Shown here piece after piece: positions 7,133 through 15,600 of a stretch of 33,317 nt of DNA. The stretch is taken from positions 1,363,701 through 1,397,017 of the forward strand of contig NZ_CP030040.1 of the NCBI RefSeq assembly GCF_003260995.1. Reading direction: 5' to 3'. The notes under the pieces were generated by a model. It made no database searches and was not told the origin of the DNA. It saw only the letters and a program-made list of their open reading frames with translations. How positions within the stretch are numbered: the stretch's first letter is position 1; the number at the start of each line of letters is the position of its first letter. A program made the translations under genes and the position numbers. Source of the DNA: Acetobacterium sp. KB-1. GTDB taxonomy: Bacteria; Bacillota; Clostridia; Eubacteriales; Eubacteriaceae.

Positions 7133-8956
7133 TTACTCAACCGTCACGCTCTTAGCCAGATTTTTAGGTTTATCGACATCACAGCCTCTGGCAACCGCCA
7201 GATAATAGGCTAGCAGTTGAAGATAAACAATGGTGGGAATGGCGGTGATATCATCGTCCATTTCTGGAATTACCCACACCTCATCGACCTCTGTGGCAAT
7301 GTCTTCATGGCCTTCCTGGACAATCGCCAGGACATGGGCGCCTCGAGCCTTGACTTCTTTAATATTGCTAAGCATTTTTTCAAAAACATTTTCTTGGGTG
7401 CAAACCGCCACAACGATGGTACCGTCCTCGATTAGTGCGATGGGGCCATGTTTAAGCTCCCCGGCCGCGTAGGCTTCGGAATGAATATAGGAAATCTCCT
7501 TGAGTTTTAGCGAACCTTCCATGCTGGTATAAAGATCAACACCTCTACCCATGTAAAAGAGATCATAGATTTTATGATTTTTATCGGCAAACGCTTTAAT
7601 TACGGCCTGGGTTTCCAGGGCTTTTTCGATGAGTCCCGGGGTCATCATCAAACCATGGCAAATCCGGGAGCCTTCTGCCTTTTCCATTTTCCCGTTAAGT
7701 TCTCCTAAAAACGAGGCTAACATCATCATGCAACCCACCTGAGTGACATAAGCCTTAGTCGATGCCACAGCGATTTCCGGCCCGGCATTGGTATAGATCA
7801 CATCATCGGCTTCCCGGGCGATCGAACTTCCGACCACATTGGTCACCGCTAAAACCCAGGCCCCCCGTTCTTTAGCCAACCGGATAGCAGCCAGCGTATC
7901 AGCGGTTTCGCCGGATTGACTGATGACAATCAGTAGAGTGTTTTTATCCACGATTGGATCTTTGTAACGATATTCTGAAGCTGCCTCGGTTTCCACGCTG
8001 ATCCGGGCAAATTTTTCAAAATAGTATTTGCCCACCATTCCGGCATGATAAGCCGTACCACAGGCAACAATCTGAATGCGGTTGATGTTTTTCATCATCT
8101 CGGTATTTAGCTTAAGACCGGCGAAGGTTACGCCACTTTCACAGCATCGGCCCATTAATGTTTCCATCATGGCTTTGGGCTGTTCCACCATTTCTTTAAG
8201 CATAAAATGATCATAGCCGCCTTTTTCCGCATCTCCGGGATCCCAATCGACGGCGAAAATCTCTTTTTCGATGATCTCACCATCACTATTCATTACCTGG
8301 ATAGTGTCGGCGGTAAGCACTGCAATTTCGCCGTTATCCAGCAGATAAACTTCCCGGGTATAGTTTAGAATCGCCGGAATATCAGAAGCGATAAAATTCT
8401 CGCCGTCTCCCAAACCCACAATCAGGGGGCTATCTTTGCGCACGGCCACAATTTTATCCGGTTCATTGGCGCAAAGAACTCCCAACGCATAAGAACCCTT
8501 TAGCTGCTGCATCGCCATTTGAATCGTCTTGACAATGTCCCCGGTATACAGCTCATTAAGCAAATGAGCCACTACTTCCGTATCAGTGTCGGAAACAAAC
8601 ACGTGGCCCCTATCTTTAAGCTCGTTCTTCAATGCCATATAATTTTCAATGATGCCATTGTGCACGACGGCAATCTCTTGATTAACACTGGAATGGGGAT
8701 GGGCATTGGCATCAGAAGGAACCCCATGGGTCGCCCAGCGGGTATGGCCAATGCCAACCTGGCCGGAAAGGGGTGCTTTTTCCAGAGCATCTTCCAGATT
8801 TATAAGCCGTCCCTTTTTCTTTTCGATCCGGATGACGTCATTTTCCAGCGTTGCAATTCCGGCCGAATCATAGCCCCGGTACTCCAACCGGGAAAGACCG
8901 TTAATTAAAACGTCCTGAGCCTGCTTAGCTCCGATATAACCTACTATTCCACACAT
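7133..8956 (-). CDS. glmS: Glutamine:fructose-6-phosphate aminotransferase GlmS
   Basis: GlmS makes glucosamine-6-phosphate from fructose-6-phosphate and glutamine, the entry step to UDP-GlcNAc and the cell wall. The 607-residue protein starts MCGIVGYIG, with Cys2 as the N-terminal nucleophile of the glutaminase domain (about 1-220), followed by two SIS sugar-isomerase domains (about 285 onward; SQSGETADT is the phosphate-binding loop). It ends NLAKSVTVE, the highly conserved tail whose codons are the TnsD recognition site; a Tn7-like element sits 23 bp beyond the stop. It is controlled by the ribozyme in its leader. Confidence 0.98.
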   Translation of the reverse strand: MCGIVGYIGAKQAQDVLINGLSRLEYRGYDSAGIATLENDVIRIEKKKGRLINLEDALEKAPLSGQVGIGHTRWATHGVPSDANAHPHSSVNQEIAVVHNGIIENYMALKNELKDRGHVFVSDTDTEVVAHLLNELYTGDIVKTIQMAMQQLKGSYALGVLCANEPDKIVAVRKDSPLIVGLGDGENFIASDIPAILNYTREVYLLDNGEIAVLTADTIQVMNSDGEIIEKEIFAVDWDPGDAEKGGYDHFMLKEMVEQPKAMMETLMGRCCESGVTFAGLKLNTEMMKNINRIQIVACGTAYHAGMVGKYYFEKFARISVETEAASEYRYKDPIVDKNTLLIVISQSGETADTLAAIRLAKERGAWVLAVTNVVGSSIAREADDVIYTNAGPEIAVASTKAYVTQVGCMMMLASFLGELNGKMEKAEGSRICHGLMMTPGLIEKALETQAVIKAFADKNHKIYDLFYMGRGVDLYTSMEGSLKLKEISYIHSEAYAAGELKHGPIALIEDGTIVVAVCTQENVFEKMLSNIKEVKARGAHVLAIVQEGHEDIATEVDEVWVIPEMDDDITAIPTIVYLQLLAYYLAVARGCDVDKPKNLAKSVTVE

Positions 8957-8978
8957 TTTTTCACCTGTTTTCTTTTTT

Positions 8979-9112
8979 TATGCCATCTTTGTCCTAAAGA
9001 TCACTCTTTAGTTTTTTATGACAATTCTCCAGGGCATCCGCCGAATTTTCGATACTCCCTGACCTCGTCAACTCAACCTTGTGTGGACCAACACTTGAGT
9101 TCTGGCGCTTCT
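8979..9112 (-). ncRNA. glmS ribozyme (glucosamine-6-phosphate riboswitch)
   Basis: The glmS leader contains the conserved blocks in order on the minus strand: AGCGCCAGAACT, AGTTGACGAGG, GGGAGTATCGA and TTCGGCGGATGCC. ACTCAA/TTGAGT forms P2. A P4-like hairpin CTAAAGA-GTGA-TCTTTAG sits inside a P3 stem closed by TGCC/GGCA. Self-cleavage is expected between A9109 and G9108. When GlcN6P is plentiful the ribozyme cuts the mRNA and the 5'-OH product is degraded, lowering GlmS. Confidence 0.97.
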
Positions 9113-9163
9113 TTGTTGTACTTTGGTTTTGGCCCATTATTATCCCCAAATACTAACTCGATT

Positions 9164-9192
9164 ATTCTATCATAAAAGCACTTTTAACACAA
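9164..9192 (-). promoter_or_regulatory. Candidate glmS promoter
   Basis: TTGTGT (9192-9187) and TAGAAT (9169-9164) are 17 bp apart on the minus strand. Transcription would begin near 9157, about 48 bases before the ribozyme cleavage site. It directly follows the glmM terminator, so glmS appears to be its own unit. Confidence 0.5.
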
Positions 9193-9221
9193 AGAAATGA
9201 GGACCTAAGCCCTCATTTCTT
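9192..9221 (-). terminator. Terminator after glmM
   Basis: A perfect 11-bp stem (9192-9202 with 9211-9221) has an 8-base loop. The minus-strand tail after it is only moderately U-rich (TTTGTGTT), so termination may be partial. Confidence 0.65.
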
Positions 9222-9256
9222 AATCAATTTTTAATGATTTTCGCTATTTATTCGAA

Positions 9257-10627
9257 TTATGCCACCACAGGCCGCCCCACGGCTTCGATTGAATCGCTCA
9301 AACGTGCCTCAATCAATTGAGCCAATTCTTTTGCGATCCGGGTTAGTTCATTCTGATCTTTTCCTTCAATCATCACCCGAACCAGTGGTTCCGTTCCTGA
9401 AGGCCGAATCAGTACCCGCCCCTGTCCGTGAAAATGGGTTTCGACCTCTTTGATCTTTTTTTGAATCTGGTCGTCACGCAGGTAATCCTGTTTTCGTCCA
9501 TTCTCAACCCGGGCATTCACCAGAATCTGGGGATAAACCTTCATGAGATCTCCCAGTGTTTTGGCATCTCGTCCATCTTTTTTTAGTAGTTCCAGCAAAA
9601 CCAACGCTGTCAGCATGCCATCTCCAGTAGTATTATGATCCAGCAGAATAAGATGGCCGGATTGTTCCCCACCGAGATTATAATCCCCCTCAATCATGGC
9701 CTCCAGTACATAACGATCACCCACATCGGTTTTGATCGTCTGGCATCCGGCTTGATTCAGGGCGATATCCAGACCGATATTGCTCATCACCGTCACCACA
9801 ACCGTATCCTTTTTCAGCCGGCCACTAGCCTTCATCCGACTGCCAATGAGATTCATGATCTTGTCGCCATCAATGATATTCCCATGATTATCCACCGCCA
9901 GACACCGGTCAGCATCCCCGTCAAAGGCGATACCGATATCAGCTTTTTCTTTTACTACCCGTTGTTGAAGCGGTGTAAGATGCGTCGAACCGCACCCGGC
10001 GTTGATATTTTTTCCATCTGGTTTATCACCAATAACGATAACCTCTGCTCCAAGGTCACAAAACAATGCCGGTGCAATGTTATAAGCAGCGCCATTAGCA
10101 CAATCCAGTACCACCCGAAGCCCAGAAAAATCTGTTTCAATTGCTTTTTTGATATGGTTGAGATAGAATACTTCCGGATTTTCCAGTGTCTGAATACTAC
10201 CACCATCTTTTAGCGGCACGGCCTGACTTTGTAAAATAATTTCTTCAATTTCGTTTTCCACCGCATCCGCTAGCTTAAAGCCCTGACCATTGAAAAACTT
10301 GATCCCATTAAACTCATAAGGATTATGAGACGCCGAGATCACAACTCCGGCATCGGCCTTAAGCGCCCGCGTAATAACTGCCACGGCCGGCGTTGGTAGC
10401 ACTCCCACCAGTAGCACATCTCCGCCCACCGCGAGAATTCCCTTAGCTAATGCCATCTCTAGCGGCGATCCCGATTCACGGGTATCCCGACCGATGACAA
10501 TCTTTGGCCGGTGGGCATTTCTGCCTAATACGCTGGCTCCCGCCTGACCAAGGCCATAGGCCAACTCCAGTGTTAAATCCTGTTCATATATACCACGTAC
10601 ACCATCGGTACCAAATAATTTTCCCAT
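9257..10627 (-). CDS. glmM: Phosphoglucosamine mutase GlmM
   Basis: GlmM converts glucosamine-6-phosphate to glucosamine-1-phosphate, the step after GlmS. The 456-residue protein has the GTDGVRG start, the phosphoserine active site in VVISASHNPYEFNG, the metal-binding loop DGDADR and the C-terminal substrate-phosphate motif RPSGTEPLVRVM. The length is normal for the family. It lies just upstream of glmS in the same direction, which groups two successive steps of the amino-sugar pathway, though a terminator and the ribozyme separate their control. Confidence 0.98.
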   Translation of the reverse strand: MGKLFGTDGVRGIYEQDLTLELAYGLGQAGASVLGRNAHRPKIVIGRDTRESGSPLEMALAKGILAVGGDVLLVGVLPTPAVAVITRALKADAGVVISASHNPYEFNGIKFFNGQGFKLADAVENEIEEIILQSQAVPLKDGGSIQTLENPEVFYLNHIKKAIETDFSGLRVVLDCANGAAYNIAPALFCDLGAEVIVIGDKPDGKNINAGCGSTHLTPLQQRVVKEKADIGIAFDGDADRCLAVDNHGNIIDGDKIMNLIGSRMKASGRLKKDTVVVTVMSNIGLDIALNQAGCQTIKTDVGDRYVLEAMIEGDYNLGGEQSGHLILLDHNTTGDGMLTALVLLELLKKDGRDAKTLGDLMKVYPQILVNARVENGRKQDYLRDDQIQKKIKEVETHFHGQGRVLIRPSGTEPLVRVMIEGKDQNELTRIAKELAQLIEARLSDSIEAVGRPVVA

Positions 10628-10789
10628 CTATTATAACTCCTTCGATTGTATGCTCATAAACCAAAACTAATAAAATTTAGCGACTAAAATAAAAAACCTT
10701 ATCTTTATTTTATCGGCAATACCAGCCTTTTATTAATTATTTTGCGGTGCATCCCTTTATTTTCTCATGCAAATGTTAAAATCTCACCT

Positions 10790-10817
10790 ATTATACCGCA
10801 GGACTACCGAAATTCAA
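10790..10817 (-). promoter_or_regulatory. Candidate glmM promoter inside the mnmA end
   Basis: TTGAAT (10817-10812) and TATAAT (10795-10790) are 16 bp apart on the minus strand. This predicts a leader of about 155 bases before the glmM ATG; I see no recognisable riboswitch in it. Confidence 0.45.
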
Positions 10818-11877
10818 AATGTTTTATGATTCCGCCACCAAGTACCCGGCGTCCCTGATAAAAAACCAGGGCCTGACCAGGGGCTGGCGCCCGCACTGAC
10901 TGCTGACTGTGAACAATCGCCTGATTGCCGGGTAGCCGTTCAATCTGACCACGGTAGATATGACCCCAACGACAGGTTTTAAAGGAAAACTCCTGTTTGG
11001 TAAGGTCAACGTGAGGATGCACAAATAGTTGATCCACAAAAATCCGATCTTTAAACAAAACCTGCTCATCATCAAGAACAACGGTATTTGTTTGCGGCTC
11101 AAGACCGACCACTGCCCATTTTGTGTTTGATAATAGACCAAGCCCCCGCGTTTGGCCCAGAGTAAAGTTTTGTATCCCTTTATGCCGCCCTAAAATTTTC
11201 CCCGAAGAATCCACAAAAATACCAGTTTCGGCGGGCTGTGATCCAAAAATTGCTTGTTTTAAAAAAAGTTGGTGCCCTTTTTTAGGGATAAAACAAATCC
11301 CCTGGCTTTCCGCACCTTTTGAAAGTTCTGGTAAAAGCTTCTTAATCATCCCGCGTACCTGATCCTTGGACTCAAAAGCATTCAGCGGAAAAATCAGTTT
11401 TTTAAGTACCTCCTGGTTAAGGTGATACAAAAAATAGGATTGATCCTTTCTGGCATTAGGGCTGGCCCATAATTCATAATTGTCGTCCTTTTTTTTGACC
11501 TCGGCATAATGACCGGTGGCAATTGCAGCCTGATCATTAATCTTTGCAAAATCACAAAGCAGCGGGAATTTCATGGTCTGATTACACAGCATGCAGGGGT
11601 TCGGGGTTTCGCCGTTTTTATACGCATCAATAAAGGGCAAGATGACATTTTTTCTAAACTGATTTTGTGCTTCCAGTACATGATGCTCTATTTGAAGATT
11701 CTCGGCCACCTTTTTTGCGGCCGTGATGGTTTGTTCTGAACTTAAAAAATTGAAGGTTACGCCAATAACCTCGTAACCTTCACTTTTTAAAAGACTTGCC
11801 GAGGCAGCACTATCAATACCGCCACTCAGTCCGATTATTACTTTTTTCTTTTTCACGGTTATTTTCTTTCTATTCAT
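10804..11877 (-). CDS. mnmA: MnmA-family tRNA 2-thiouridylase
   Basis: Enzymes of this family use ATP and a persulfide to make 2-thiouridine at tRNA position 34. The protein shows the PP-loop GLSGGIDSAAS, a first cysteine pair in TPNPCMLCNQTMKF and the second catalytic cysteine in GICFIP, plus the C-terminal beta-barrel. I choose ATG 11877 (357 residues); an open frame extends to a TTG at 11895 but that has no well-spaced Shine-Dalgarno. The region after the PP-loop is shorter than in typical MnmA and the second motif reads SQGICFIP rather than the common (S/T)xGICFIGE, so this could be a paralogue of the main enzyme. Confidence 0.85.
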   Translation of the reverse strand: MNRKKITVKKKKVIIGLSGGIDSAASASLLKSEGYEVIGVTFNFLSSEQTITAAKKVAENLQIEHHVLEAQNQFRKNVILPFIDAYKNGETPNPCMLCNQTMKFPLLCDFAKINDQAAIATGHYAEVKKKDDNYELWASPNARKDQSYFLYHLNQEVLKKLIFPLNAFESKDQVRGMIKKLLPELSKGAESQGICFIPKKGHQLFLKQAIFGSQPAETGIFVDSSGKILGRHKGIQNFTLGQTRGLGLLSNTKWAVVGLEPQTNTVVLDDEQVLFKDRIFVDQLFVHPHVDLTKQEFSFKTCRWGHIYRGQIERLPGNQAIVHSQQSVRAPAPGQALVFYQGRRVLGGGIIKHFEFR

Positions 11878-11954
11878 ATTAAGTGTCGGGATCAAATCCT
11901 CGTATTAAATGCTGCTGCTAAATGCCACGTTAAACACTTTCTTAGTTGTTTAGA

Positions 11955-12719
11955 TTAACGCTCACCGAGCTTTTTCAGCCGGGTTTCTTTTTTATTAATA
12001 TGGACGATCTTGGTTTTAAGTGATTTTAGTTCCAAGGAATTATCACGCTGGTCTTCCCAGACTGGCCAGTTTTTATTGGCTTCAATTAAATTGATGATTT
12101 CTTCGGTCAGCCAGGGGTTACAAACCAGAACCGGACCCAAGGTATTGGTAAACATACCCTTGCCGCTGATAACACCTTCAAAGCGGGTCTCGCCGTTATT
12201 ACCATAACCATATTTTAACCAGCCAAAAGGCGACTCTTCTTTGATATCCAGATCCAACATCTGAATTTGACTACCGATGATGTCCATTTCTTTGCCGTTG
12301 TAGCGGCAACTGTAATAAAGATCATCTCCGTAGACGACATGATTTTCCCGTGTTTTCACCTCAATAATTCCCAATCCTCTGATCGTGGACTGATCATCGC
12401 GCTTTATTGTTTCACCGAAAAGACCCACCGAGGTGCCGGTCACCAGCATCGGCCGGGTTTCAATATAATCCATCAGTTCTTTGCGGTGCGGTTCCAGATA
12501 GGCCGCAACTGCTTCAAAATGTTCAATTTCTCCCGGTGGACAAAACAGGAAGTCAAAATCGATCGGATTAAAGGTCTCCGTATCGAGATTAATCTGTTCG
12601 ACCTCAACCCGGTAACCCCGCCGTTCCCCTTCAGCCCGAATGGCCAGCAGGTTACCCCGGTCGCCATGCAGGTTAAACATATTATTAAAAAGCCAGCCGA
12701 CTTTTATCGTCTGTTGCAT
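11955..12719 (-). CDS. GatD-like type-1 glutamine amidotransferase without its catalytic residues
   Basis: The 254-residue protein aligns along its length with GatD, the glutaminase half of lipid II isoglutaminyl synthase (for example GNLLAIR, INLD, YGYGNN). But the nucleophile motif LTICGGYQFLG of S. aureus GatD reads LVTGTSVGLFG here, putting Gly95 at the Cys position. The histidine motif LHGP reads TLGP, putting Leu194 at the His position. The conserved ENHGG stretch is absent too. It therefore should not release ammonia from glutamine. Its start is coupled to the upstream MurT-like gene by TAATG. I infer it is a structural or substrate-recognition partner of that ligase. Confidence 0.85.
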   Translation of the reverse strand: MQQTIKVGWLFNNMFNLHGDRGNLLAIRAEGERRGYRVEVEQINLDTETFNPIDFDFLFCPPGEIEHFEAVAAYLEPHRKELMDYIETRPMLVTGTSVGLFGETIKRDDQSTIRGLGIIEVKTRENHVVYGDDLYYSCRYNGKEMDIIGSQIQMLDLDIKEESPFGWLKYGYGNNGETRFEGVISGKGMFTNTLGPVLVCNPWLTEEIINLIEANKNWPVWEDQRDNSLELKSLKTKIVHINKKETRLKKLGER

Positions 12720-14071
12720 TAATTCTGTCCTCCCTCGATAAATTTTTTCATCTTTTCAAAGGTGGAAAGCCAGGTAATCAAATAAATATTATCGGTTTCG
12801 GCCTTATCAATTTCGGCGAAAATTTCGTTAATATTATCACTGTCCATGATCGTGATCGCTTCTTTGGCAACCCCATCATAAATAAGCCGATTGGCGGTAT
12901 CGTAGGAAACATGCTCAGAGAAACACAGGTATCGCTCGACATTGGAATTGACTACTGGTTTAAAATCACAGTCAAAGGCGTAAAAGGTATTGATATAATG
13001 AGGCACAAAGTCATTGACCACATACAAACCCAGGGCCACCATTTTTTCACTCTGATCAGAAGCCATAATATTTAACGCACTTTGAAGGGTATCGGGATTT
13101 TCCTGTTTAATCCGCATGTATTTAATGGTTTTGTTCTTATAGGTCAATACCTCAAAGCGGCCGCCGATGTTTTTAAAGTTTTCAAAGGCCTTGGCCGCAG
13201 CTTCTGGCGCAATCCCGCAAATTGCTTCGCAAACAGCCAGAGAACCGGCGTAATTATAAAACATGAAGGGCAGATCGTAGGGCATATGAAAGCTCACATC
13301 TTTTAACTTAAAACTTTGCTTGGAAAAATTCAGGTCAGTGATCAGATAGTCCGGTGTTTTTTTGCTGGCAAAGCCGCAAAAGTCGCAATGAAAAGGCCCG
13401 ATACTGTCCACATTGTAATAGTCAAAGCTCATATCGTGATGGCATTTGGGACACGCCTGGGTGGGATAATCCGCACCTTTGGTGAATGATTCATCATGAT
13501 GGGAAACCCCGTAATAAATCGAGCGGCAGGCGGTTTCCTCAAAAAATCGGGATCGCGGTTCTTCGTTATTGAGGATCAGTGTCATCTTGGGATTCACCAC
13601 CTCTTTTAATTTACGGATAATAAAATCCGGATCCCCATTTCTCTGGACCTGGTCTTTTTGCAAATTGGTGATCAGCATGTTTTGGGCTGGCAATTGAGCA
13701 TAAATCAAGGGCAGGTAGCGCTCATCCGTTTCAAAAATATAATAATCGGCCTTGAGTTTCCCCGATAAACTCGCTTCTTTGGCCAGAATTGTGGCAATGC
13801 CACCGAGTAAATTGGCACCTTCCAGATTCGAGACGATCTTTTTTCTGTTTTGTTTTAAAATGTGGGTAACCAGGTTAGTCGTTGACGATTTTCCATTCGT
13901 CCCCGTAATGAAAATAACCTTCGAATAGTCTATGTTTTTAAAATGTTTTACAAAATCAGGGTCGATCGTCAAAGCCTTTTCTCCGGGCAGATTGGTGCCC
14001 CGATCCTTACTGATCATGTTGATGGCCACACCCATTAATTTTGCAAACCATAATGCGAGATAAAATTTCAT
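12719..14071 (-). CDS. MurT-like Mur ligase (divergent)
   Basis: MurT is a Mur-ligase homologue that activates the alpha-carboxyl of D-Glu in lipid II. This 450-residue protein has the ATP loop GTNGKSSTT (57-65), NLEGAN, a Cys4 zinc ribbon (C207, C210, C229, C232) inserted in the central domain and a DUF1727-type C-terminal domain. It is a clear MurT relative, but the motif AADGRDTSWIYDADFE of S. aureus MurT reads VPHYINTFYAFDCDFK here. Asp349, which I recall as its proposed catalytic residue, aligns with Asn361. Together with the dead GatD-like partner this suggests a changed amine donor. An alternative is a different substrate altogether. Confidence 0.85.
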   Translation of the reverse strand: MKFYLALWFAKLMGVAINMISKDRGTNLPGEKALTIDPDFVKHFKNIDYSKVIFITGTNGKSSTTNLVTHILKQNRKKIVSNLEGANLLGGIATILAKEASLSGKLKADYYIFETDERYLPLIYAQLPAQNMLITNLQKDQVQRNGDPDFIIRKLKEVVNPKMTLILNNEEPRSRFFEETACRSIYYGVSHHDESFTKGADYPTQACPKCHHDMSFDYYNVDSIGPFHCDFCGFASKKTPDYLITDLNFSKQSFKLKDVSFHMPYDLPFMFYNYAGSLAVCEAICGIAPEAAAKAFENFKNIGGRFEVLTYKNKTIKYMRIKQENPDTLQSALNIMASDQSEKMVALGLYVVNDFVPHYINTFYAFDCDFKPVVNSNVERYLCFSEHVSYDTANRLIYDGVAKEAITIMDSDNINEIFAEIDKAETDNIYLITWLSTFEKMKKFIEGGQN

Positions 14072-14118
14072 GATTAATAACCTTTCTTATTATTGACGTT
14101 GCAATCGTGCCGCGAACG

Positions 14119-15153
14119 TTACAGTTGTTTATTTTTTAATTTTTCTCGAACCACGGTGATCATGCTTTTTCGATCACTGGGTTCGTTCTGCTCTGATCCG
14201 TCACTGTGATTTTCGCTTTCCAGGCTTTGACTCCAACTCATCTGGGCGGCTCCGGCAACCACTGCCCCAACAAAGCAAGCGGTACTAAACATACTGGCTA
14301 AACCGATGACCATCGCCACCAGTTCACCGTAGATCATCCCGTTAAAGCGTACAGGATGGATATCCCCATAGCCGATGGTGGCAAAAGAGATGACCATGTA
14401 ATAAAGCATATCAAAGGCGTCCAGGGCCCGGTCTGAATTAGCGGCATAAAAATTCGGATCGATCTTAAAGCAATTATAAACCATTAAATAGAGGATACTC
14501 ATTTCGCTGACAACCAGTACCAGCATGCCCTTTAAAATACTGGCGGTTTCCTGATATTTTCGCCTTTTTGAAACCGAACTCCGAATGATACTGGGATTTG
14601 CAATAGCTCGAATCATCACCGAAAAACAGAGGATCAAGGCAAAAGAAAGCCCCACCAGACCGAGTGGCAGACTTGGCGGTGAAATAAAATTCGCAAACAA
14701 TACAAAATAATGACCCAAAACCAGATAAAAGATCAGATCCACGAATCGGGAGACGACAAGATCCTGAAACTGATCAATTTTCATAAAGAGGTGCTGAACC
14801 AAAAATACAACGATGATAAAAACGGCAAAACTTCCTAAAATTCCGATCAGTTCACTCATTAGAATACGATGATGGCTGGACACGACCACCAGTGAAATAA
14901 TTAGCAATGCACTGGTAACCATTAGAATCCCCTGATACTCATAATTAACGATTAACTTTACCAGAAAACGGCGAAATGGTTTGATTTTTTTAGTTTTATT
15001 TTGCCTTACTGCTTCAACAAGTCGTTCTTTATTATAAAATAGAAAAAGTTCAAACAAAAAAAGCGAAAGGATAAACAGATCATAAATAATAATAATGGTA
15101 TTACCGTTGGCAAGGGTCTCGTATACCGGAAATTCATTGACTAACGGATTCAT
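14119..15153 (-). CDS. Potassium-channel-like membrane protein
   Basis: The protein (344 residues from ATG 15153, which has AGGAG 7 bases upstream; the frame opens 5 codons earlier) has about seven hydrophobic segments. The selectivity-filter motif FATIGYGDIHP lies near residues 257-267, between the last two, with an aromatic pore helix before it. This is a two-helix ion-channel pore preceded by an extra membrane domain of five helices without an obvious S4 charge ladder. The C-terminal tail is short, acidic and polar with no RCK/TrkA domain, so gating is unknown. It lies 47 bp upstream of the MurT-like gene in the same direction. Confidence 0.8.
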   Translation of the reverse strand: MNPLVNEFPVYETLANGNTIIIIYDLFILSLFLFELFLFYNKERLVEAVRQNKTKKIKPFRRFLVKLIVNYEYQGILMVTSALLIISLVVVSSHHRILMSELIGILGSFAVFIIVVFLVQHLFMKIDQFQDLVVSRFVDLIFYLVLGHYFVLFANFISPPSLPLGLVGLSFALILCFSVMIRAIANPSIIRSSVSKRRKYQETASILKGMLVLVVSEMSILYLMVYNCFKIDPNFYAANSDRALDAFDMLYYMVISFATIGYGDIHPVRFNGMIYGELVAMVIGLASMFSTACFVGAVVAGAAQMSWSQSLESENHSDGSEQNEPSDRKSMITVVREKLKNKQL

Positions 15154-15164
15154 ATGAAAACTCC

Positions 15165-15431
15165 TCATTGGTCTTGCGATTCACAACACCCAATCAATTT
15201 TATTTTTTGTCTTTTTGACATTTTTTTTATCACGGCTTCCCGACTGAGGGCTTCCGACCGATTATTGAGGGCTTCCCAATAAACCAGCGTCACCGGCAGG
15301 CGACCCCGGGTATATTTTGCTCCGGTTCCCGAATTATGAACCTTAATCCGAGCTTCTAGATTACAAGTCCACCCCGTATAAAGTGTATTGTCATTACATT
15401 TTACGATATAAACGTAAGCCTTGTCTATCAT
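15165..15431 (-). CDS. GIY-YIG domain protein (UPF0213/YhbQ type)
   Basis: The 88-residue protein is a single GIY-YIG nuclease-fold domain: YVYIVKCNDNTLYTGWT carries the two strands of the name motif, followed by the GAKYTRGRLPVTLVYWE segment and the EALSREAVIKK helix with the metal-binding glutamate. Small proteins of this type are widespread in bacteria; some have weak nuclease activity, and their cell role is uncertain. The gene ends 11 bp before the channel gene begins, so the two are probably cotranscribed. Confidence 0.9.
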   Translation of the reverse strand: MIDKAYVYIVKCNDNTLYTGWTCNLEARIKVHNSGTGAKYTRGRLPVTLVYWEALNNRSEALSREAVIKKMSKRQKIKLIGCCESQDQ

Positions 15432-15480
15432 TTGTTTATCTTTCTTTCCGTATCCGCGGAAAATCTTCTCGGAGACGTCT

Positions 15481-15518
15481 ATTATAAGGACAAATCGATT
15501 CCATCTACGAATCGATTT
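15481..15518 (-). promoter_or_regulatory. TATAAT box with adjacent 10-bp dyad
   Basis: On the minus strand TATAAT (15486-15481) lies about 50 bp before the GIY-YIG ATG. Just upstream is a perfect 10-bp inverted repeat, AAATCGATTC/GAATCGATTT (15492-15501 and 15509-15518), where a -35 box would be. No good -35 is present. This arrangement suggests a regulated promoter with an operator, but no regulator is identified. Confidence 0.4.
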
Positions 15519-15554
15519 GATTCTGTCAATTCCGATGCTAACTGGTACACCATG

Positions 15555-15590
15555 AAAAAAAGATCCCTAAAAGGGATCTTTATTGTTTTT
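15555..15590 (-). terminator. Terminator after the zinc-ribbon gene
   Basis: A 10-bp stem (15559-15568 with 15572-15581, AAAGATCCCT/AGGGATCTTT) is followed on the minus strand by a run of T. The plus strand also has a T-rich tail, so it may work both ways. Confidence 0.8.
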
Positions 15591-15600
15591 TTCGTAATTC

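Noticed and set aside
8519-8908. 129-codon plus-strand ORF within glmS
   Set aside because: It is an antisense shadow of the conserved GlmS glutaminase domain.
9957-10213. ORFs overlapping glmM on both strands
   Set aside because: They are shadows in a strongly coding, well-recognised gene.
11955-14071. Standard lipid II isoglutaminyl synthase annotation (murT-gatD)
   Set aside because: The glutaminase Cys and His are absent, so the standard reaction cannot be assumed.
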